Shown: in pieces, positions 57,054 to 64,000 of the stretch
How the letters are laid out: each line of letters opens with the position of its first letter
Numbering within the stretch: the first letter of the stretch is position 1
Assembly: GCA_016704535.1 (NCBI GenBank)
Contig: JADIZZ010000003.1
Location: 372,001-436,000 of the forward strand
Source: Betaproteobacteria bacterium
GTDB taxonomy: Bacteria; Pseudomonadota; Gammaproteobacteria; Burkholderiales; Burkholderiaceae_C
DNA: 64,000 nt
Direction: 5' to 3'
The notes under the pieces: generated by a model
Seen by the model: the letters and a program-made list of their open reading frames with translations, nothing else
What the model was told of the DNA's origin: nothing
The model's database searches: none
Position numbers and translations under genes: made by a program

Positions 57054-59237
57054 TCAGGCGTGTCCGGCCTCGACCAATTCGGTGATCAGCAGGCTCTGCA
57101 CCACCTTGTCCTTGAACGTGACCGGGTTGTCCAGCTTCATGCGTCGCAGGTAGGGCAGCGCTCTTGCGGGCACCTCGCCGCCCTTGATGACGTTCAGGAT
57201 GCCGCCCGACATCGTGCCCACCTTGCGGGCCATCTTGGCCTTGAGCCCCTTCAGCGCCTTGGCCAGGATCAGTTCTTCTTCGGTGAAGTCGTTGCCGAAG
57301 GGGTAGGGCGGGAAACACCCCGCTTCGCGGTAGGCACGGAACTTCGCCTCGACGACCTCGGGGAGGTTGTTGCGGTAGCGCTCTGGAATCTGGTAGTCGG
57401 CCGGTATCTTGCCGGCCCCTTTGGCCTTGGCCAGCAGGTCGGCCTGGAACCGGGAGTCGGCGATGTTGAGCAGCGCCGCGATGATCTCCTTGTCGGACTT
57501 GCTGCGCAGGTTGGCGATGCCGTATTCGGTCACCACGATGTCCCTCAGGATGCGCGGGATCGTCATGTGCCCATAGTTCCAGACGATGTTGGATACCGCC
57601 TGCCCGTCCTTGACGCGGCAGCTGCGCAACATCATCACCAGCCGACCATCCTGCAAGGCATGGGCCATCGAGACGAAGTTGTATTGGCCGCCGACACCGC
57701 TGACGACACGCCCGTCTTCCAGCCCGTCCGACACGATCCCGCCCGACAGCGTGACCATCAGGCAGGTGTTGATGAAGCGCCCGTCCTTGCGCTGCAAGGC
57801 CTTCAGCACCTGGTTGCCATAGAGGTGGTTGACGTTGTCCACCGTCGTCATGCCGATCTGCTTGCTCTGCTCCTCGGTCATGGCGTTGAGGGCGTCGTAG
57901 AAATTCTTGGGGCCCAGGAAGAACCCGCCGTGCATCAGGATGCCGCCCTTGAGCGTGCGGCCCAGGCAGTGCGCGTTGATCTGCCTCAGGGCCGCGTCAT
58001 CGGCCAGGTCGGCTTCGATGGCCAGCCCGTCGGCCGTGTGGAGGTGGCGGTCGACGAGCCTCACGTCGTCGCGCAAGACGCCGAACTTTTGCAGGTAGGC
58101 GACGTCCGCCGGGCCCAGTTGCGGGTGCACCGCCTCATGCACCACCAGCGCTTCCAGCAGGGCCGGCGTCACCGCCTCGGTGATCTTGCCTTCGTTGAGC
58201 AGGCGCTGGAGGATCACGTCGCCGTAGACCTTGCGGCGCAGGATGCCCTCTTTGTACAGTTCCAGGAAGCCGTTGACGAACATCTCGGAAGAGCCATACA
58301 GGCCTTTCTCGAACGGGCCGGTGCCGCCGATCTGGCGCACCAGCTCACCGCTGCGGCCCATGATGTCCATGTCGGCAACCACCGACTGGTAGGTCGCGTT
58401 CTGCTGGTCGCGCAGGATGATCGAATAGGCGATGGCGTCGCCCAGAGAACCGATGCCGATCTGCAGCGTGCCGCCATCCTTGACCAGGGCGCTGACGCCC
58501 ATGCCGATCATGTAGTCGGCCATTTCCACCGTCATGTTGGGCGTGCTGAACAAGGTGTAGTCATACGCGGGGTTGTCGATGACCATGTCGAAGGTCGAGT
58601 CCGGCACCATGGCGTCGTGGTACATGAAGGGCAGGTTGTTGTTGACCTCCGCGATGACGGCCACCTTGCAGCCCTGCTGCGCTTCCATTTCCCGCAGCAA
58701 CGGGATGATCGTGGGCGAGACATCCGGGTTGCAACTCAGGCTCAGCCAAGTCTGGCCGTCGATGACCTTCCTGGCGACCAGTTGCGAAAGCACGTTGACG
58801 CCGTTGGCCAGCATGTCACGCGCAATGTGGGTGTAGTTGCTGCTGATGTAGTTCTGCTGCTCGACCAAGTTGTCGAGAAACACACCGGCCTTCATGAAGA
58901 ACTCGGAGACCTCCACGTTGGGCGGCAGCTGGCCGGCGCTCAGGTCGTCCAGGTAACTCAGGGCAGGGTAGTTGCCCCAGATGCGCTGCGTGAAGGGCTC
59001 CAGGAACCTGCGCTCCAGGTCGCTGGTGCCCTTGGGCACGGCCAGCGAGAGCGCGGTCATGATCCGCAGACTGATGCTGGCGTCGTTCTTGGCACGGTTG
59101 TAGAGGGCGTTCGCCAGGTGGTTGGGCTTGCCCAGCCCCAGCGGCATGCCGAAGACGATGCGCTTGCCGACCTTGTCGAGGATGGCGTCGACACACTGTT
59201 CGACGTCGGAAAAGTAGGTGGCCGGTGTGGTTTTCAT
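57054..59237 (-). CDS. Acetyl-CoA hydrolase/transferase family protein
   Basis: A 727-residue protein from the ATG at 59237 (MKTTPATYFSDVEQCVDAIL). The first half has KRIVFGMPLGLGKPNHLANA and the GGTLQIGIGSLGDAIAYSII signature. The second half has GGIVSDGLEDGRVVSGVGGQ with YNFVSMAHAL, VKDGQAVSNIVWNYG and DIVVTEYGIANLRSKSDKEI, the CoA-transferase fold pair. Family members exchange or hydrolyse CoA thioesters of short acids. It lies upstream of the lipid operon on the same strand with a 265 bp gap, and a small gene precedes it. It may balance acetyl-CoA for lipid synthesis. Confidence 0.88.
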   Translation of the reverse strand: MKTTPATYFSDVEQCVDAILDKVGKRIVFGMPLGLGKPNHLANALYNRAKNDASISLRIMTALSLAVPKGTSDLERRFLEPFTQRIWGNYPALSYLDDLSAGQLPPNVEVSEFFMKAGVFLDNLVEQQNYISSNYTHIARDMLANGVNVLSQLVARKVIDGQTWLSLSCNPDVSPTIIPLLREMEAQQGCKVAVIAEVNNNLPFMYHDAMVPDSTFDMVIDNPAYDYTLFSTPNMTVEMADYMIGMGVSALVKDGGTLQIGIGSLGDAIAYSIILRDQQNATYQSVVADMDIMGRSGELVRQIGGTGPFEKGLYGSSEMFVNGFLELYKEGILRRKVYGDVILQRLLNEGKITEAVTPALLEALVVHEAVHPQLGPADVAYLQKFGVLRDDVRLVDRHLHTADGLAIEADLADDAALRQINAHCLGRTLKGGILMHGGFFLGPKNFYDALNAMTEEQSKQIGMTTVDNVNHLYGNQVLKALQRKDGRFINTCLMVTLSGGIVSDGLEDGRVVSGVGGQYNFVSMAHALQDGRLVMMLRSCRVKDGQAVSNIVWNYGHMTIPRILRDIVVTEYGIANLRSKSDKEIIAALLNIADSRFQADLLAKAKGAGKIPADYQIPERYRNNLPEVVEAKFRAYREAGCFPPYPFGNDFTEEELILAKALKGLKAKMARKVGTMSGGILNVIKGGEVPARALPYLRRMKLDNPVTFKDKVVQSLLITELVEAGHA

Positions 59238-59277
59238 GGATGTGGGCTGGATCGATCGGCAGGCCTGGCAGGGGGCG

Positions 59278-59619
59278 TCAAAAACGGAACGACACCGCGT
59301 CGAGCGCGGCCGTGACCGACTGGGTCTCATCCAGCAGCTGCAACACCACGCCCACCCCGAGCCATTCCTCGATGTTCGCCGTGACGCCCTTGATTTCAGC
59401 GAAGGTCGCGTAGCGCCGGGTGAGGTAGTCGGCGGTCGCGTCGGCCTTGGCGTCATCGCACTCGTAGATGCTGATGGTGGAGATGCCGCCCTCGATGCTG
59501 CTGCGGACGTAGGGGCCGGTCAGCTTCAAGAAGTCGGGCACCGGCGCAATGCGACCGAAGTTCTCTGCCACGGCCAGTGCGCAGTCGGCGCCAAAGGTCA
59601 GCGTTCCGAACATGATCAT
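59278..59619 (-). CDS. Small hypothetical protein
   Basis: A 113-residue protein from the ATG at 59619 (MIMFGTLTFGADCALAVAEN) with GAGGA 8 bases upstream. The segment SSIEGGISTISIYECDDAKA and the length suggest a ferredoxin-like alpha-beta fold such as stress-response barrels, but I do not recognise a named family. It starts the minus-strand unit leading to the acetyl-CoA hydrolase/transferase (40 bp gap), so it may be regulated with it. Confidence 0.65.
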   Translation of the reverse strand: MIMFGTLTFGADCALAVAENFGRIAPVPDFLKLTGPYVRSSIEGGISTISIYECDDAKADATADYLTRRYATFAEIKGVTANIEEWLGVGVVLQLLDETQSVTAALDAVSFRF

Positions 59620-59895
59620 TTGAGCGTCCTCGTCAAGGCGCCCAGTGTGCACCAGCCGCCCCGTCGTCAGATGGCGGCTGTCAGATGGCGCTCGGTGGCC
59701 CACGCGGTGTCTGTCGGCACGCCCGATCGGCTGCGCCCGGACCGTCAGCGCGGCGGCGCCGGGCATCGCCAGCACGCGCAGCCCGACGTGGCGTGCACAT
59801 GCCGCGCACGGGGCGCCCGGGCAGCACCCCGCAGCGCGGCCATCGGCGGGTCACTGCCGCGCGTGCATGATGGCGGCCGTCAATCAAGGAACGGC

Positions 59896-62598
59896 ATGTC
59901 GATCCGCCATCTGGACTTTTTCTTCGAGCCGCGCTCGGTGGCGGTGATCGGTGCGTCAGAGCGGCCGCGCAGCGTCGGCGCCACGGTCTGGCGCAACCTC
60001 GGCGCCGGCGGCTTCGCCGGTGACTTGTTCGCCGTGAACCCGAAGCACCGCCAGCTCGGCACGGTGCGCTGCTGGCCCGATGTGGCCAGCCTGCCGGCTG
60101 TACCGGAGCTGGCCGTGGTCTGCACGCCGCCGGCCACGGTGCCGGGCCTCATCGACCAGCTCGGCCGCGCCGGCACCAAAGCCGCGATCGTGCTCAGTGC
60201 GGGCCTGGATGCGGCGCAGAAGCAGGCCATGCTGACCGCGGCGCGCAGCCACCTGCTGCGCATCGTCGGGCCCGACGGGCTGGGCGTGCTGGCGCTGCAC
60301 GCGGGGCTCAACGCCAGCTTCGCGCACACCGGTGCGGCAGCGGGCACGCTGGCTTTTGTCTCGCAGTCGGGGTCGGTGGCGTCGGCCATGCTGGATTGGG
60401 CGCGCGGGCGCGGCATCGGCTTCTCGCAGGTGGTCGCGCTCGGCGAGGCTGCCGACGTGGATTTCGGCGACCTGCTCGACTGGCTGGCCAGCGACCCGCG
60501 CACGCGCGCCATCCTCCTGCACGTCGAGTCGATGTCGCATGCGCGTAAGTTCATGTCGGCGGCGCGCGCGGCGGCGCGCAACAAGCCGGTGCTGCTGGTC
60601 AAGGCCGGAAAGTCGGCGGGCGGCGCGCGCGAAGAGGTGGCGCGGGCCGACGCCAGGGCCTCGCCGGACGCGGTGTTCGACGCCGCCATCCGGCGCGCCG
60701 GGATGTTGCGCGTGGCCACGCTGCAGGAGCTGTTTTCGGTGGCCGCACTGCTGGCGCAGCAGCGCGGCCTGCCGCGCGGCAGTGACCCCGGGCAACTTGA
60801 GCGCCTGAGCATCGTGACCAACGGCGGCGGCGCCGGCGTGATGGCCGCCGACGCCGCGGCCGAGGCGGGCATCGAACTGGCGCCGCTGTCAGCCGCGAGC
60901 CGGCAGGCGCTGGAGCAACTGCCGGGCCCGACCGCGGGGCCTGCCAACCCCGTGGACCTGATGGGTGATGCGCCGCCGGAACGCTATGAGGCCGCGCTGC
61001 GCGCGCTGCTGGCCGCCCCCGATGCCGGCACGCTGCTCCTGATGCACGCGCCGACCGCGCTGGTGCCCAGTGCCGAGCTGGCGCAGGCCCTGCTGCCGCT
61101 GGTGCGCGAGGCCGCACCGCGGCTGCTGGCGTGCTGGCTGGGCGGACCGGCGGTCGAAGAGGCCCGCACGGCGTTCCAGTCCGCCGGCGTGCCCTGTGTC
61201 GATACGCCCGAGGCCGCGGTACACGCGTTCTCGCTGCTGGCCAGCTACCGCCGCAACCAGGAACAGCTGCTGCAGACGCCGCCGGACAACGGCCTGGGTG
61301 GGGCCATGGACCTGCCGCGCATCCAGGCCGTGATCGGCGCCGCGCTGCAGTCGGGCCGCCACCGGCTCAGCGAGTCCGAAGGCCAGGCCGTGCTGGCGGC
61401 CTGCGGCATCCCGGTTGTCGCCACGGCCGTGGTGCCGCGCTCGCCGCGCGCCGCAGCGCGGGCGGCCGCGGGCATCGGCTTGCCGGCCGTGCTGAAGCTC
61501 CTCTCGCCCGACATCCTGCACAGGAGCGAGGTCGGCGGCGTTGCACTGGCGCTGGCCGACGAGGCGGCTGTCGAGCGCGCGGGGCGCGCCATGCTGCGTC
61601 GTGTGCGCCGGCTGCGCCCCGGCGCGCGCATCGACGGCTTCACCGTGCAGGCCATGGTGCAGCGGCCGCAGGCGCTGGAGCTGATGGCGGGCACGCACAT
61701 CGATGAGCTGTTCGGCCCGGTCATCGTGTTCGGCCACGGCGGCACCTCGGTCGACGTGGTGGCCGATCGTGCGCTGGCGCTGCCGCCGCTGAACGCGCCG
61801 CTGGCGCAGGCGCTGATGCAGCGCACCCGCGTCGCCCGCCTGCTGCGCGGCTGGCACGACGTGCCGCCAGCCGACGGCGAAGCGGTGCAGCGTGTGCTGT
61901 GCGCGCTGTCGCAACTGCTGGCCGACGCGCCCGAGATCGCCGAGATCGACATCAACCCGCTGCTGGTCGATGCGCAGGGCGTGCTGGCGCTGGCGGCGCG
62001 CATCCGCGTCGATGCCCGACGGCCCGCCGGCGCGGCGCGATTCGCGATCCGGCCGTATCCGCGCGAGCTGGTCGAGCACCGCGAATGGCAAGGCCGTGCA
62101 CTCACGCTGCGGCCGATCCGCCCCGAGGACGAGGCGCGCCACATGGCCTTCCTGGAGAAGCTCGACCCGGCGGACATCCGGATGCGCATCTTCTACACCC
62201 GGCGCAGCATCGAGCGCAGCGAACTCGCACGGCTGACGCAGATCGACTACGAGCGCGAGATGGCCATCGTCGCCACCGCGCTCGACACCCAAGGCAAGGA
62301 AGAGACGCTGGCCGTGGTGCGTGCGGTCACCGACCCCGACAACCATGACGCCGAGTTCGGCATCGTCGTCCGCTCGGACCTGAAGGGCCAGGGACTGGGC
62401 CCGATACTGATGCACAAGCTGATCGCCTACCAGCGCGGACGCGGCACCCAGTGGCTCGTGGCCACGGCGCTGCAGGAAAACGCCGGCATGCTCGCCTTGG
62501 CGCAGCGGCTGGGGTTCGAGCCTCGGAGCGAACAGCCCGAGGCTTCGACGGTGGCGCTGGCGCTGGACTTGCGCGCGGCGGTGCCAGCCCTCGCATAG
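59896..62598 (+). CDS. Pat-type protein acetyltransferase (ADP-forming acyl-CoA synthetase-like + GNAT)
   Basis: A 900-residue fusion. The CoA-binding domain begins RHLDFFFEPRSVAVIGASER. There follow a ligase-CoA-like region (FVSQSGSVASAMLDWARGRG), an ATP-grasp (GIGLPAVLKLLSPDILHRSE, GPVIVFGHGGTSVDVVADRA) and a C-terminal GNAT domain (ALTLRPIRPEDEARHMAFLE, then GIVVRSDLKGQGLGPILMHK). Where ADP-forming synthetases have SHTGA with the phosphorylated His, this protein reads RADARAS, and GPNCLG is GPDGLG. Loss of the catalytic His is the known state in Pat enzymes, which acetylate Lys of acetyl-CoA synthetase rather than make acetyl-CoA. The ATG at 59896 has AAGGA upstream. Confidence 0.9.
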   Translation: MSIRHLDFFFEPRSVAVIGASERPRSVGATVWRNLGAGGFAGDLFAVNPKHRQLGTVRCWPDVASLPAVPELAVVCTPPATVPGLIDQLGRAGTKAAIVLSAGLDAAQKQAMLTAARSHLLRIVGPDGLGVLALHAGLNASFAHTGAAAGTLAFVSQSGSVASAMLDWARGRGIGFSQVVALGEAADVDFGDLLDWLASDPRTRAILLHVESMSHARKFMSAARAAARNKPVLLVKAGKSAGGAREEVARADARASPDAVFDAAIRRAGMLRVATLQELFSVAALLAQQRGLPRGSDPGQLERLSIVTNGGGAGVMAADAAAEAGIELAPLSAASRQALEQLPGPTAGPANPVDLMGDAPPERYEAALRALLAAPDAGTLLLMHAPTALVPSAELAQALLPLVREAAPRLLACWLGGPAVEEARTAFQSAGVPCVDTPEAAVHAFSLLASYRRNQEQLLQTPPDNGLGGAMDLPRIQAVIGAALQSGRHRLSESEGQAVLAACGIPVVATAVVPRSPRAAARAAAGIGLPAVLKLLSPDILHRSEVGGVALALADEAAVERAGRAMLRRVRRLRPGARIDGFTVQAMVQRPQALELMAGTHIDELFGPVIVFGHGGTSVDVVADRALALPPLNAPLAQALMQRTRVARLLRGWHDVPPADGEAVQRVLCALSQLLADAPEIAEIDINPLLVDAQGVLALAARIRVDARRPAGAARFAIRPYPRELVEHREWQGRALTLRPIRPEDEARHMAFLEKLDPADIRMRIFYTRRSIERSELARLTQIDYEREMAIVATALDTQGKEETLAVVRAVTDPDNHDAEFGIVVRSDLKGQGLGPILMHKLIAYQRGRGTQWLVATALQENAGMLALAQRLGFEPRSEQPEASTVALALDLRAAVPALA

Positions 62599-62621
62599 TG
62601 CGGCGCGCGGCCGGCGCGCCT

Positions 62622-63947
62622 CTATGCCGGCCGCAAGGCCCGAAGCAACGGCAGATGGGCCTGCAGCGCCTGCCGGTCGGGCTTGCCGGCGGCGGTGTGA
62701 GGCAGTGCGGACAGGAAGCAGATCTGGCGCGGCCGCTTGTGCGGCGCCAGGCGTGCGGCCAGATGGGTGTGCAGGGTCTCGTCGTTCGGCGGTTGCGGCC
62801 CGGCAACGAGTGCAGCCGCGACGATCTGTCCCCAGGTCTCGTCGGGCACGCCGAATACCGCTGCGGCTTGGACGCCAGGGCAGGCCTCCAGCACCCGTTC
62901 CACCTCGGCGGGGTAGACGTTTTCGCCGCCGGTGACGATGAGGTCGGCACGCCGGGCATGCAGATGCAGGCAGCCCTGGGCGTCAAGTTCACCCAGGTCA
63001 CCGGTGTCAAACCAGTCATCCTCGGCCAGCGGTGCTTCACCCAGGTAGCCGGCCATGCGCATCGGACCCCTGACGAGGATGTGGCCGTTGTCGATGCGCA
63101 GTTGCACCCCCGCCAGCGGCCGGCCGGCGGCGCAGGCCGCGGGGTCGAAGCGCTGCGCGTAAGGCGTGGCCACGACCTGCGAGCAGGTCTCGGTGCAGCC
63201 GTAGGTGATGACGATGGGCAGCCGGCGATCGGCGGCACGCGCCAGCAGGCCACGCGACGTTGCGGCGCCCCCGATCAGCGCCACGCGCAGGAAGGCCGGC
63301 GGCGCCCATGCGGGGTGGGTGTCGAGCACCATCGCCAGCATCGTGGGCACCAGCGACAACTGGGTGACGTGCCAACGTTCGACCCACTGCGGCAGCAGCC
63401 GGGCATCGAAGGCCGGGGCCAGCGCCACGGCGCGCCGCGCCGCCAGGCAGCGGGTGACGATGGACAGGCCCCCGACACGCGCCACGGGCATCGCGAGCAG
63501 CCAGCAGTCGTCGTCCTGCCAGCCGAGGTTCTGTGCGCTGGCGTGCGCAGAAGCGAGCAGCGCCGTACGCGTGAGCACCGCACCGCGGGCGCGGCCCGTG
63601 GTGCCCGAGGTGTAGAGCACCGCTGCCGCGTCGGGGGGCAGCGTTGCCAAGGCGTTTTCGGTGGCGGCGCGTTCAACGGCTTGTTCGGCGGCGGTCAGCT
63701 TCGGGTGCAGCAGCAGCGCAGGTACCTGCAGTTCGAGCAGCGCGTACAGCGTGAGCAGCGTGTCCAGCGTGTTGCTGCCCACCACCGGGTGCACGGCGCC
63801 GGGCCGCAGCGTGGGTGCCAGCTCGGCCATGCGTTGCGCCGTGAGTTGTGCCAACTGCGCGTAGCTGTAGCGGCGTTCTTCGGTGTGCAGCGCGGTGGCG
63901 CTGCCGGCCTCGCGCGCGGCAGCGCTGATCGACAGCTTGTCGGTCAA
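62622..63947 (-). CDS. Class I adenylate-forming ligase (short, MenE-like acyl-CoA ligase)
   Basis: A 441-residue AMP-forming enzyme. It has the P-loop VLYTSGTTGRARGAVLTRTA, ITYGCTETCSQVVATPYAQR (motif with Thr-Glu), the hinge DWFDTGDLGELDAQGCLHLH and the C-terminal Lys region PHTAAGKPDRQALQ. It would activate a carboxylic acid to an acyl-adenylate and then a CoA thioester. The short N-terminal domain is like o-succinylbenzoate-CoA ligase (MenE), but no menaquinone gene is seen. The start is a TTG at 63947 overlapping the previous gene's TGA (TTGA), a coupled arrangement. A fragment of this gene is duplicated at 48465-48580. Confidence 0.88.
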   Translation of the reverse strand: MTDKLSISAAAREAGSATALHTEERRYSYAQLAQLTAQRMAELAPTLRPGAVHPVVGSNTLDTLLTLYALLELQVPALLLHPKLTAAEQAVERAATENALATLPPDAAAVLYTSGTTGRARGAVLTRTALLASAHASAQNLGWQDDDCWLLAMPVARVGGLSIVTRCLAARRAVALAPAFDARLLPQWVERWHVTQLSLVPTMLAMVLDTHPAWAPPAFLRVALIGGAATSRGLLARAADRRLPIVITYGCTETCSQVVATPYAQRFDPAACAAGRPLAGVQLRIDNGHILVRGPMRMAGYLGEAPLAEDDWFDTGDLGELDAQGCLHLHARRADLIVTGGENVYPAEVERVLEACPGVQAAAVFGVPDETWGQIVAAALVAGPQPPNDETLHTHLAARLAPHKRPRQICFLSALPHTAAGKPDRQALQAHLPLLRALRPA

Positions 63948-64000
63948 GGCGGCCCCGCGCGACGCGCCGCCGCCAGGCTGCCAGCGGTCACGGCAGGCGC
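63944..64000 (-). CDS. C-terminal end of an upstream gene, possibly MenC/enolase-superfamily-like
   Basis: Only the last 18 codons are in the window (APAVTAGSLAAARRAGPP), ending in a TGA that overlaps the TTG of the ligase. The ending AVTAGSLAAARRAG recalls enolase-superfamily enzymes that act next to MenE-type ligases. The match is too short to trust without the missing part. Confidence 0.35.
   Translation of the reverse strand, partial: APAVTAGSLAAARRAGPP

Noticed and set aside
57060..59315. Plus-strand open frame of 751 codons over the acetyl-CoA hydrolase/transferase
   Set aside because: The minus gene has conserved CoA-transferase motifs throughout. The plus frame starts and ends at no regulatory signal.

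Overview
The DNA is GC-rich and reads as a betaproteobacterium, most likely of the order Burkholderiales. The evidence is a gram-negative porin of the Burkholderiales type, an OmpA-family protein with a proline-rich linker, and 2-aminoethylphosphonate (AEP) genes. No rRNA is present. The only tRNA sequence found is a 3' fragment of a tRNA-Thr.

Layout. 1-4.2 kb: a phosphonate-use locus, with an AEP ABC transporter ATPase and substrate-binding protein diverging from a PhnZ-like HD-domain oxygenase, then a porin and an OmpA-like protein. 4.2-12.1 kb: accessory DNA with an IS91-type transposase plus tyrosine recombinase, a 7TM-GAF sensor-like protein, degraded genes, a long inverted repeat and an SRAP peptidase. 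12.3-22 kb (minus strand): a putative defence operon of a UvrD helicase fused to a Fe-S PD-(D/E)XK nuclease, a type III-like Mod methyltransferase with a SAP-like N-terminus, a type III-like Res translocase-nuclease and a small unknown gene. 22-29.5 kb: CSD-Excalibur protein, SSB, small terminase, paired palindromic repeats, RepA-like helicase, primase, AlpA-like protein, unknown protein, an integrase stub and a full integrase. This ends at a displaced 3' half of tRNA-Thr(CGT) with its terminator, so it resembles a phage satellite or plasmid-like island.

29.7-36.2 kb: an IS21 remnant, then a PH-like membrane protein converging on a tightly overlapped operon of a Yip1-like protein, a small membrane protein, a 995-residue exported protein of unknown function and a TPR-GYF_2 protein. 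36.7-48.2 kb (minus strand): an exported redox and surface cluster of a cytochrome c/choice-of-anchor D protein, TlpA-like thioredoxin, DUF4266, DUF3570, ApbE, DUF1800, DUF1501 and an RTX metalloprotease. 48.4-48.6 kb holds a stray copy of part of an acyl-CoA ligase gene.

48.7-59.6 kb (minus strand): a lipid operon of an XRE regulator, Fe-dependent alcohol dehydrogenase, acyl-ACP-reductase-like protein, wax ester synthase/DGAT and 2,4-dienoyl-CoA reductase. An acetyl-CoA hydrolase/transferase and a small unknown gene lie just upstream. The likely logic is reduction of fatty acyl groups to alcohols and their esterification to storage lipid. Several of these proteins carry unusual Lys/Ala-rich C-terminal tails. 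59.9-64 kb: a Pat-type acetyltransferase without the usual catalytic histidine, a short class I adenylate-forming ligase and the end of an upstream gene.

At least nine indels or stops interrupt otherwise well conserved genes, all in the first 22 kb. They may be assembly errors or real decay and cannot be told apart from the sequence alone.
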